A stretch of DNA of 64,000 nucleotides, from positions 106,601 to 170,600 of the forward strand of contig JALHPF010000009.1 of the NCBI GenBank assembly GCA_022842595.1, read 5' to 3'. This DNA is from Rubrivivax sp. (lineage in GTDB: Bacteria > Pseudomonadota > Gammaproteobacteria > Burkholderiales > Burkholderiaceae_C). A model generated the notes under the pieces. The model saw only the letters and a list, made by a program, of their open reading frames with translations. It was not told where the DNA came from and searched no databases. The position numbers and the translations under genes are program-made. This document shows positions 37,592-47,242 of the stretch, one piece after another. Within the stretch, counting starts at the first letter, position 1. Each line of letters opens with the position of its first letter.

Positions 37592-38338
37592 TCAGCGCCG
37601 CCGGCGCGCTGCCAGGCCGGCGCCGCCCAGCGCCAGGACAACCAGCGCAAGGCTCGTCGGTTCGGGCACGGTGCCCCGCGGCGCCCACACCAACTGGTCC
37701 TGGGCGCTGGCAGACTGCAGCACGAACAGCTGGTAGCCGCCAGTTCCGGCGAATCCTGCGCTGCCGGCCAGCAGGGCATCAGCGCCGAGGAAACGGCTGC
37801 CGTCGTTGGCGGCCCGGCTGGCCTGGTATTCCGTGCGGCTGGACAGCGGCGCCTCGCTGAAGGCAGCACCCGGGGAATACACGAGCGTGTTGTCCGTGTC
37901 GTAGACGATGTTCCAGATGGCCAGCTGCATGGCCGTGGACTGGTTGTCCGCGAATCCGGCGTCGGCCGTCTGCATCAGCCGGTTGCTGTCCATGAAGCCG
38001 ATGAGCCGGCTCAGTGCCGCCACCTTGCTGCCGTTACCGAAGTAATCGGCGGCGGAAACGATGCGGTAATCGTTGTAGCTGCCATGCAGACCGACGCCCT
38101 GGGTCAGTTCGACGCAGTAGGCCTCGAAATCGCCCTGCAAGGCATTGGTGCCGCCGAAACCTGTCAGCGTGGTGGCGAAGCCGCCAGCCTGAACGGTGGT
38201 GGCATGCTCCTTGAGCGTCACGTTGTTGCCGTTGCCATGGGCCCAGCCACTGAACTGGACCGTTCCGGCCTGAGCTGCCACCGCAACCGCCAGCAGCAGG
38301 GCGGTCGTCATCGTACGAACAATCAGTTTTGGCTTCAT
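37592..38338 (-). CDS. PEP-CTERM sorting protein with a probable Cys-Gln thioester domain
   Basis: 248 residues from the ATG at 38338. Signal peptide ends near AVAAQA-GTVQ. The C-terminus is a classic sorting signal: VPEPTS, a hydrophobic segment, then ARRRR, recognised by an exosortase (XrtA type) not encoded here. The central region has C75 in FEAYCVELTQ and Q138 in STAMQLAIWNIVYD; this Cys plus Q-LAIW pair is the arrangement of thioester-forming adhesion domains. Probable surface or matrix protein. Expressed alone, convergent with parE. Confidence 0.92.
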   Translation of the reverse strand: MKPKLIVRTMTTALLLAVAVAAQAGTVQFSGWAHGNGNNVTLKEHATTVQAGGFATTLTGFGGTNALQGDFEAYCVELTQGVGLHGSYNDYRIVSAADYFGNGSKVAALSRLIGFMDSNRLMQTADAGFADNQSTAMQLAIWNIVYDTDNTLVYSPGAAFSEAPLSSRTEYQASRAANDGSRFLGADALLAGSAGFAGTGGYQLFVLQSASAQDQLVWAPRGTVPEPTSLALVVLALGGAGLAARRRR

Positions 38339-38478
38339 TGGGGGGTCTCGTGGCTGCAGGGGCACTCTTTTTATGTATGGGGGATCTTAACGAGTCACCT
38401 GTCACCCCATCACCTGCAACCCGGGGTGCTCGGACATGTCGGCGGCATACCCCGCGTGACTTAGGCCACAGCCTCGCC

Positions 38479-38770
38479 ATGAACGCAGTAACTTCCTGGC
38501 TGGGCGCCCTGGCGCCCTGGCGCTATTGCGCTTCACAAGCGCTGCGCAGGCCCATGCGCCGGCGCCCGGGCGCACGCCGATGCCCGTTTTCGATGCTGCG
38601 ACCATCGACGGGCGCTGATCCTGCTGGCCCACACCGAATGCGCTCGTGCCAAGGCCATCAAGGGCAGGCTGAACGAGCTGGGCATGCACGACCCGATCTT
38701 CGTCCCGTTCAGGAAGGGGCAGCGCGGCGTGAGCCGATGGTGCCGAGCGGCGACGCGGGCGAAGTCGACG
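38479..38770 (+). pseudogene. decayed, internally deleted copy of an M3-family peptidase gene
   Basis: Frame-by-frame translation yields FTSAAQAHAPAPGRT then PMPVFDAATIDGR followed by TGA, matching AQAPTPGRTLIPVFDAATIKQR of the intact peptidase encoded at 39838. About 30 bases later another frame gives ARAKAIKGRLNELGM joined to HDPIFVPF, matching ARAKIIEDELNVLGL and GMDYPTFVPF, which are about 55 residues apart in the intact protein. The remnant therefore has frameshifts, a stop and at least two internal deletions. A short duplication (GGCGCCCT twice near 38504) marks one shift. Non-functional. Confidence 0.68.
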
Positions 38771-38885
38771 CTTGACGCTCGCCCATTCACCTGGGGGGCG
38801 GCGCTGGCGGTTTCCGTTCAGTTTGACTGCGCCGCCCGCGGTTGCAGAAAGCGACATTGCTGGCTTGTCATCGATGGTGCAGGCC

Positions 38886-39050
38886 ATGGACCAGAGCACG
38901 CTGATCAAGATCGCGCGGCTGCGCACGCTGGCAGCGCGCAAGGGCAAGCCGTTCGACGTCATGCGATTCGTCAGCGACAAGCAGTTCGCGCACCAGGTTC
39001 TGACCGACGTCATGGACACCGACGACGAAGACGTGCCAACCGACGACTGA
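38886..39050 (+). CDS. small hypothetical protein (54 aa)
   Basis: Starts MDQSTLIKIARLRTLAARKG and ends with an acidic tail MDTDDEDVPTDD. Helical, soluble, with the look of the N-terminal part of a family of short Burkholderiales proteins (LIKIARLR, GKPFDVMRFVSD, FAHQVL) that I recall only vaguely. An in-frame ATG four codons upstream is possible. The surrounding DNA is decayed, so it could itself be a truncated remnant. Confidence 0.45.
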   Translation: MDQSTLIKIARLRTLAARKGKPFDVMRFVSDKQFAHQVLTDVMDTDDEDVPTDD

Positions 39051-39091
39051 ACGTTACGTCGGGCGCCTGCGCTGACGACCAGCGACCTGGG

Positions 39092-39562
39092 TCACTTGCC
39101 CAGCACTTCGATCCGGGCGTTGACGACACCGGCACGCAGCATGGCCAGCTTGCGCGCGGCGCCGGCGCTGACGTCGCCGATGCGGTCGGGCGTGCTCGGG
39201 CCGCGGTCGTTCACGCGCAGCACCACGCTGCGGTTGTTGACCAGGTTGGTGACCTTCACACGGGTGCCGAAAGGCAGTGTCTTGTGCGCCATGGTCATCG
39301 CGGCGGGGTTGAAGCGCTGGCCGCTGGCGGTCTTGCGGCCGGCGAACTTCTGGCCGTAATAGGCGATCTTGCCTTCGCTGGCATCGGCCGAAGCGGCGGC
39401 AGCAGGTGTGGCGGCGGCAGGTGCGGCGGGTGCAGCTGCCGGGGCTGCCTGCATGGCCGGGGCCGCGGGCGCAGGCGCGGCCGTCTGGGCCTGGGCGTGG
39501 GCCAGGTTCATGCCGAGCAGGGCGGCCAGCAGGGTGGCGGCCAGAACAGGGGTGCGACGCAT
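39092..39562 (-). CDS. RlpA-like protein with double-psi beta-barrel
   Basis: 156 residues; ATG at 39562 preceded by GAGGAG. Signal peptide to about AHA-QAQT, an Ala/Pro linker (about 25-60), and a DPBB domain: GKIAYYGQKFAGRKTASGQR, MAHKTLPFGTRVKVTNLVN, RVNDRGP with the Asp that RlpA-type lytic transglycosylases use. The SPOR domain of full-length RlpA is missing, so it is a short secreted relative that may act on peptidoglycan. Single gene, divergent from the M3 peptidase. Confidence 0.9.
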   Translation of the reverse strand: MRRTPVLAATLLAALLGMNLAHAQAQTAAPAPAAPAMQAAPAAAPAAPAAATPAAAASADASEGKIAYYGQKFAGRKTASGQRFNPAAMTMAHKTLPFGTRVKVTNLVNNRSVVLRVNDRGPSTPDRIGDVSAGAARKLAMLRAGVVNARIEVLGK

Positions 39563-39837
39563 CAAAGAACTCCTCTTTCCCGGGGTGGGTGTGTTGTGTT
39601 GGGCCAAGCCCGCGTCGAGTCTAGGGCTGCTGAGGGGTCCAGCGTCCGATACCGAAGCATTGGTCGGGGCCGAGCGCGTGAGGCACCTGTGCGCGTGGAC
39701 AGAGCTTGTGCGCCGAGCCGAAACGCGCAGCGCCGGACGACGTTCATCGCGCCTGGGATGCAGCCTGTCGCACCGCCTGGCGCGAGCGATGCCGACTTGC
39801 CTAGACTCTGACGCTTCATCCGCCCACGGTTTCTGCC

Positions 39838-41838
39838 ATGACGATCTCCCACCGCTTTCTGGGCGCAACTGCGCTGCTTCTGGCCGCCGGCACGACACTG
39901 GCACAAGCGCCCACGCCAGGCCGTACGCTCATCCCGGTGTTCGATGCCGCCACCATCAAACAGCGCTGCGATGGCGAACTGGCGGCCCTGCGCAAGACCG
40001 TGGCCAGGCTCGAGCGGAACAAGGCAGCGTCCAGCACCGTGCTGGCCGGCATGAACCGCCTGGCGCTGCAGAACGCGAGCTTCGGCAACCCGGTGTACCT
40101 GCTAGCGAACGTGGCCACCGACAAGGCCACGCGCGACGCCGCGCAGGAATGTGTGGAAAAGCTCACCCCGCTGTCGACCGAGATTTTCCAGAGCCGCGCC
40201 TTGTTCGAAAAGGTGCTCGCCGCCAAGCCGCGCGACGCCGTCGACCGCCGCTACCGCCAGGACCTGCTGGACAGCTTCGAAGACACGGGTGCTTCGCTGC
40301 CCGAAGCCAAGCGAGCGCGCGCCAAGATCATCGAGGACGAACTGAACGTGCTGGGCCTGGCCTACCAGAAGGCCGCCAACGAAGACCCGACCACGGTGAC
40401 CCTGGCCGCGACTGAAGCCGCCGGCCTTCCCGAAGCCTGGCTGGCAGCGCGCAAGCGCGACAGCGAAGGCCGGCTGGTACTGGGCATGGACTACCCGACC
40501 TTCGTGCCCTTCATGCAGAACGCCAGCAGCGAGGACGCGCGCCGCAAGGTGTGGCTGGCGTTCCAGAACCAGGGTGGCCCGGCCAACCTGGAACGCCTGG
40601 ACAAGGCGCTGAAGCTGCGCGCTGAACTCGCCCGGCTGCACGGCCAGCCCGACTACGCCACCCAGGCCCTGCGCCGGCGCATGGCCGGCAGCCCGCAGGC
40701 GGTGCAGGAATTCCTGGCCCGCGTCCGTGGCGCGGTCGTCGAACTGGAGCGGCGCGAACTGGCCGAACTGCGCGCCGAGAAGGCGGCCCTGCTCGCCAGC
40801 CCGGTCGACCAGGTGACGGTGCAGCGCTGGGACGTGAGCTACCTGCAGGAACGCGTGAAGCGCGCCAAGTACAGCATCGACCAGGAGAAGCTGCGCGACT
40901 ACTTCCCCACGCCGCAGAGCGTGCAGTTCGCCATCACCGTGGCCGAGCGCCTGTACGGCATCGAGTTCGTGCCCACCCAGGCGCCCGTCTGGCACCCCGA
41001 CGTGAAGGTCTACGACGTGCACGAGCGGCCCGCCGGCGGCGCGCGCGGTGCCTTCATCGGCGGCGTCTACCTCGACCTGCTGCCGCGCGATGGCAAGTAC
41101 AACCACGCAGCGGCCTTCCCGGTGACGCCGGGCTCGCGCCTCACGGGCAACAAGCCGGTGTCGGTGCTGGTGACCAACTTCAACCCGAAGGGCCTGGACC
41201 ACGACGAGCTGGAAACCCTGCTGCACGAGTTCGGCCATGTGCTGCACGGCGTGCTGTCGACCACGCGTTATGCCGACCAGAGCGGCACCTCGGTCAAGCG
41301 CGACTTCGTCGAGGCGCCTTCGCAGATGTTCGAAGAATGGGCACGCCGGCCCGAGACGCTGGCGGTGCTGGCCGAGATCTGCAAGGAATGCCCGCGTCTC
41401 AGCCCGGAACAGCTGAAACAACTGGATGCGGCGCGAAGCTTCGGCCGCGGCATCCGCTACAGCCGGCAGTGGCAGTACGCCAGCTACGACATGCAGTTGC
41501 ATTCAGGCGCCCCGAAGGAGGCCATGCCCACCTGGGTGGCGCTGGAAAGGAGCATGCCGCTGGGTTTTGTCGAAGGCACGATGTTCCCGGCCAACTTCGG
41601 CCATCTGATGGGCGGTTATGCCGCGGGCTACTATGGCTACATGTGGAGCGAGGTGATGGCGCTGGACATGCTGTCGGCCTTCGAAGGCAAGCTGATGGAC
41701 GGCAAGACCGGCCGCCGCTACCGCGAGCTGATCCTGTCGCGCGGCGGCGAGGTGCCTCCGCAGGAGATGGTCAAGGCCTTCCTGGGCCGCGAACCGAACC
41801 CCGAGGCCTTCTTCAGTGAAATCACCGGCCGGCGCTGA
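39838..41838 (+). CDS. M3-family zinc metallopeptidase (oligopeptidase), exported
   Basis: 666 residues. Signal peptide MTISHRFLGATALLLAAG to TLAQ-APTP, unlike cytoplasmic OpdA/Dcp. Zinc motif H463-E464-F-G-H467 in LLHEFGHVLHGVLS, with the downstream Glu in FVEAPSQMFEEWA, and the substrate-side GYYGYMWSEVMALDML. Predicted to degrade short peptides in the periplasm. Its closest visible relative is the decayed copy at 38479. Convergent with the SbtA-like gene. Confidence 0.93.
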   Translation: MTISHRFLGATALLLAAGTTLAQAPTPGRTLIPVFDAATIKQRCDGELAALRKTVARLERNKAASSTVLAGMNRLALQNASFGNPVYLLANVATDKATRDAAQECVEKLTPLSTEIFQSRALFEKVLAAKPRDAVDRRYRQDLLDSFEDTGASLPEAKRARAKIIEDELNVLGLAYQKAANEDPTTVTLAATEAAGLPEAWLAARKRDSEGRLVLGMDYPTFVPFMQNASSEDARRKVWLAFQNQGGPANLERLDKALKLRAELARLHGQPDYATQALRRRMAGSPQAVQEFLARVRGAVVELERRELAELRAEKAALLASPVDQVTVQRWDVSYLQERVKRAKYSIDQEKLRDYFPTPQSVQFAITVAERLYGIEFVPTQAPVWHPDVKVYDVHERPAGGARGAFIGGVYLDLLPRDGKYNHAAAFPVTPGSRLTGNKPVSVLVTNFNPKGLDHDELETLLHEFGHVLHGVLSTTRYADQSGTSVKRDFVEAPSQMFEEWARRPETLAVLAEICKECPRLSPEQLKQLDAARSFGRGIRYSRQWQYASYDMQLHSGAPKEAMPTWVALERSMPLGFVEGTMFPANFGHLMGGYAAGYYGYMWSEVMALDMLSAFEGKLMDGKTGRRYRELILSRGGEVPPQEMVKAFLGREPNPEAFFSEITGRR

Positions 41839-41858
41839 GGCATCGCTGGACCGGCCCT

Positions 41859-42830
41859 TCAGCCTGCCAGCCACCGTGCGGCCTGGTAGTAAAGCGGCAG
41901 CCCGAGCAGCAGGTTGAAGGGCAGGGTCACGCCCAGCGAGGCCGTGAGATAGATGCCCGGGTTGGCCGTAGGCAGCGAGGCGCGGCAGGCCGCCGGTGCG
42001 TCGATGAACGAGGCGCTGGCGCAGATGGCCCCGAAGACGAAGGCCCCGCCCACGCCCAGCCCCACCGCGCTGGCCAGCGCCACGCCCACCAGGCCGTTGA
42101 ACACCGGCATGGCCATGCCGAAGCCGATCATGAAGCCGCCGACCTCGCGGAAGGCCCGCGCCTGCCTTGCCGCGGTGATGCCCATCTCCAGCAGGAAGAG
42201 CATCAGCATGCCGCGGAAGAGACCTTCGTAAAAGGGCGAGATCTGCTGCCATTGCGTTTCGCTGGCGACGCCCCCGATGAGCATGCCGCCGCCCAGCAGC
42301 AGGATCCCGCGGCCGCGCAGCACGCTCAGCAACAACTCGCCGGCACGTATACCCCCTTGCTCGCGCCCCATGGCCAGCCGCGCCAGTACCAGAGAGAAGA
42401 TCACGCCGAACTCCATCAGCGCCACCATCGCTGCCATGCTGCCGTCAGCCGGTGTGCCCATGGCCTTGGCGAAGCTCATCGAAGCGAAGAAGGTCGCCGT
42501 CGACACCGAGCCGTAGTGGGCCGCCAGTGCCGCGGCATTGGCCACGTCGAAACCGCCCAGGCGCCGGGTGATGACGTAGACCCAGCATGGGATGGCCAGC
42601 GTCATCAGCACCGTGATGCCCAGCAGTGGCAGCACGTCGGCCAGGCTGGCGCGCGCCAGCTCGCGCCCGCCCGTCAAGCCCAGCGAGAAGAGCAGGTAGA
42701 TCGACAGCAGCTTGATCACTGCCTCGGGCAGCTCGAGCTCGCTCTTCACGAGGCCAGCCAGTGCCCCGAGCAGGAAGGCCAGCACGATGGGTTGCAGCAG
42801 GTTGCCGACGAGCAGTTCGATTCCAGGCAT
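41859..42830 (-). CDS. SbtA-family sodium-dependent bicarbonate transporter-like protein
   Basis: 323 residues, ten or so membrane segments in two inverted halves. Family hallmarks: LYLLFSLGLTGGREL-like KLLSIYLLFSLGLTGGREL, AALAAHYGSVSTATFFA, ALMEFGVIFSLVLARL, and the mirrored FGAICASASFIDAPAACR. SbtA takes up bicarbonate with sodium in cyanobacteria; heterotroph members are uncharacterised. No SbtB-like PII partner gene is visible. Divergent from a LysR regulator that probably controls it. Confidence 0.9.
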   Translation of the reverse strand: MPGIELLVGNLLQPIVLAFLLGALAGLVKSELELPEAVIKLLSIYLLFSLGLTGGRELARASLADVLPLLGITVLMTLAIPCWVYVITRRLGGFDVANAAALAAHYGSVSTATFFASMSFAKAMGTPADGSMAAMVALMEFGVIFSLVLARLAMGREQGGIRAGELLLSVLRGRGILLLGGGMLIGGVASETQWQQISPFYEGLFRGMLMLFLLEMGITAARQARAFREVGGFMIGFGMAMPVFNGLVGVALASAVGLGVGGAFVFGAICASASFIDAPAACRASLPTANPGIYLTASLGVTLPFNLLLGLPLYYQAARWLAG

Positions 42831-42864
42831 GCCGCCATGCTAGGAATCACCTGGCTGCGCGTCC

Positions 42865-42885
42865 ATTTGAACGTTTGCGACAAAT
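42865..42885. promoter_or_regulatory. LysR-type binding site between the SbtA-like and LysR genes
   Basis: ATTTG, eleven bases, CAAAT: a perfect T-N11-A type inverted repeat in the 80-base divergent intergenic region. The spacing fits LysR-family sites; the assignment to the adjacent regulator is inference. Confidence 0.5.
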
Positions 42886-42910
42886 CGTTGACTTCAACAG
42901 AATGGTGGTC

Positions 42911-43804
42911 ATGGCCGATCTGAACTACCACCATCTGCGCTACTTCTGGGCCATCGCCCACGAGCGCAACCTCACCCGCGCCGCGGCCCTGCTGCATGTG
43001 TCGCCCTCGGCCCTGTCGGTGCAGCTGCGCCAGCTGGAGGATCGCCTGGGCCATGCGCTGTTCGACCGCCAGCGACGCCAGCTGGTGCTCACCGAAGCCG
43101 GTCGCGTGGCGCTCGAGCACGCCGACACCATCTTCCGCACGGGCCAGGAGCTGTTGGGCACGCTGCAGGGCCGGCCAATGCTCAGCCAGGCGCTGCTGCG
43201 CGTCGGGTCGGTGGCCACGCTCTCCCGCAACTTCCAGCTCGAATTGCTGCGCCCGCTGCTCAAACGGGGTGACGTGAGCTTGCGCCTGCAGTCGGGTTCG
43301 CTGCGCGAGCTGCTGCCGCAGCTCGGCAGCCACGGTCTGGACTTGGTGCTGAGCAACGAAGCCGTGCCGCGCGACGCGGCTGCCGGCTGGCACAGTGCGC
43401 TGATCGCCCAGCAGCCCTTCAGCATCGTCTCGCGCAAACCACGTGGCCGGGCAGCGGTGGCGCTGGCCTTCCCGCAGGGCCTGCACGGCCTGCCGCTGTT
43501 GCTGCCAGGTGAACACAGCGCCGCGCGCGCATCCTTCGACACCCTGCTGCAGCAGGCCGGCGTGTACCCCCGCGTGCTGGCCGAGGTGGACGACATGGCC
43601 ATGCTGCGCGTCCTGGCGCGCGACACCGGTGCGCTGGCCCTGGTGCCGCCCGTGGTGGTGCAGGACGAATTGCGCAGCGGTGCACTCGTCGAGCGCTGCC
43701 AGCTGCCGCAGATCAGCGAGCGTTTTTACGCCGTCACCGGCCAGCGCCGCTTCGCCCACCCCCTGGTGCGAGAACTGCTGCAGGCCCTGCGGCCGGCCGG
43801 CTGA
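42911..43804 (+). CDS. LysR-family transcriptional regulator, NhaR-like
   Basis: 297 residues from the ATG at 42911 (another ATG three codons upstream). HTH in [19 protein letters not shown] and [20 protein letters not shown], then the substrate-binding domain. The NHHLRYFW-type start and LLLPG motif resemble NhaR, which senses sodium. Next to a predicted sodium-coupled bicarbonate carrier, a sodium or CO2 related signal is plausible. Its stop is 35 bases from parC. Confidence 0.92.
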   Translation: MADLNYHHLRYFWAIAHERNLTRAAALLHVSPSALSVQLRQLEDRLGHALFDRQRRQLVLTEAGRVALEHADTIFRTGQELLGTLQGRPMLSQALLRVGSVATLSRNFQLELLRPLLKRGDVSLRLQSGSLRELLPQLGSHGLDLVLSNEAVPRDAAAGWHSALIAQQPFSIVSRKPRGRAAVALAFPQGLHGLPLLLPGEHSAARASFDTLLQQAGVYPRVLAEVDDMAMLRVLARDTGALALVPPVVVQDELRSGALVERCQLPQISERFYAVTGQRRFAHPLVRELLQALRPAG

Positions 43805-43838
43805 GCGAGAATCGCGCCCCGCCGATGCCCTGCCCACG

Positions 43839-46160
<2,322 letters not shown>

Positions 46161-46206
46161 GCTTGCCCCAGGGTCAGCGCTGGTTCAGCGTCGACCCCGC
46201 GCTGGC

Positions 46207-46698
46207 CTAACGCAGACGCAAGCGGCTGAACAGCAGCCAGGCGCCGGTGCCAGCCAGGGCTGCGAACAGGCCCAGGCTCCAGAGCTCGTAGGGCAGGCCC
46301 AGCAGCTTGACCTTCGCGTCTGCACAGCTGGCGTAAGCGGCAAACACGCCCGGCAAGCGCGCGTCCAGAGTCGTGGCGCTCATGATGCGGTCGGCCAGCG
46401 TCAGATTGCAGCTGGCCGACGCTGCGGCCACGAAGTGCTGCCACAAGGCAGCAGCCACGCCCAGGCCGGCCACCACCATCACGCCGGCGGCGGCGGTGCG
46501 TTGGCCGGAAGCGCTGCGCCAGGCCACGCCCAGCAGCGCGGCGGCGGCGATCAGCAGGAAGACCAGCCGCTGCAGCACGCACCAGGGGCAGGGCTGCATG
46601 TCGAACACATGTTGGGTGACCAGGGCCGCCGCCACCGCCGCGATGCTGATGGTGGCGACCGCGCCCAGCACCCCGGTGGCCGGGCGGTGGCTGCGCAT
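46207..46698 (-). CDS. dsbB: disulfide bond formation protein DsbB
   Basis: 163 residues from the ATG at 46698; a GTG at 46707 overlaps the RidA stop and is an alternative. Four membrane segments, the first redox pair C37-P-W-C40 in PCPWCVLQR, the second pair in SASCNL and YASCAD in the second periplasmic loop. Re-oxidises DsbA and passes electrons to quinone. Two genes in line with RidA. Confidence 0.93.
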   Translation of the reverse strand: MRSHRPATGVLGAVATISIAAVAAALVTQHVFDMQPCPWCVLQRLVFLLIAAAALLGVAWRSASGQRTAAAGVMVVAGLGVAAALWQHFVAAASASCNLTLADRIMSATTLDARLPGVFAAYASCADAKVKLLGLPYELWSLGLFAALAGTGAWLLFSRLRLR

Positions 46699-46703
46699 CA
46701 GCC

Positions 46704-47162
46704 TCACTTCAGTTCGGCAATCAGCTCGATTTCGACACAGGCGCCCATCGGCAGCTGCGCCACACCAAAGGCACTGCGCGCATGGGCACCGACGCCGGGG
46801 CCGAAGACCTCCACCAGCAGTTCGCTGCAGCCATTCGTCACCAGGTGTTGTTCGGTGTAGCTGGCGGTGCTGTTGACGAGGCTCAGCACCTTCACGATCC
46901 GGGCGACGCTGTCCAGGCTGCCGGCGGCGGCCTGCAGGGTGCCCAGCAGGTCGATGGCCACGGCGCGCGCGGCGGCCTTGGCCTCGTCGGTGGTCATGTT
47001 CGCGCCAAGCTGGCCGACCCAGGCCTTGCCCTCGCGCTTGGCGATGTGGCCGGAGATGAATACGAGCTGGCCCGTGCGCACGAAAGGCACGTAGGCGGCA
47101 GCCGGCACGGCGACGGGGGGCAGGTGGATGCCCAGGGCTTGAAGGCGGTCTTGGACGCTCAT
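46704..47162 (-). CDS. RidA/YjgF-family protein
   Basis: 152 residues. Starts DRLQALGIHLPPVAVPAA, then FISGHIAKREGK and the C-terminal ARSAFGVAQLPMGACVEIEL, with the Arg and Glu of the imine-deaminase pocket. The N-terminal LGI-LPP form places it in the wider Rid family rather than archetypal RidA. Removes reactive enamine/imine intermediates. Overlaps the possible GTG start of dsbB and is divergent from comEC. Confidence 0.92.
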   Translation of the reverse strand: MSVQDRLQALGIHLPPVAVPAAAYVPFVRTGQLVFISGHIAKREGKAWVGQLGANMTTDEAKAAARAVAIDLLGTLQAAAGSLDSVARIVKVLSLVNSTASYTEQHLVTNGCSELLVEVFGPGVGAHARSAFGVAQLPMGACVEIELIAELK

Positions 47163-47242
47163 GTGGGGGTGCCCCGAAGAGGGGTCTCGAACAGGCTGGA
47201 AGGGGGGTCGAATCCCGGGTCGGTGCATCCTACACTGGGCCG

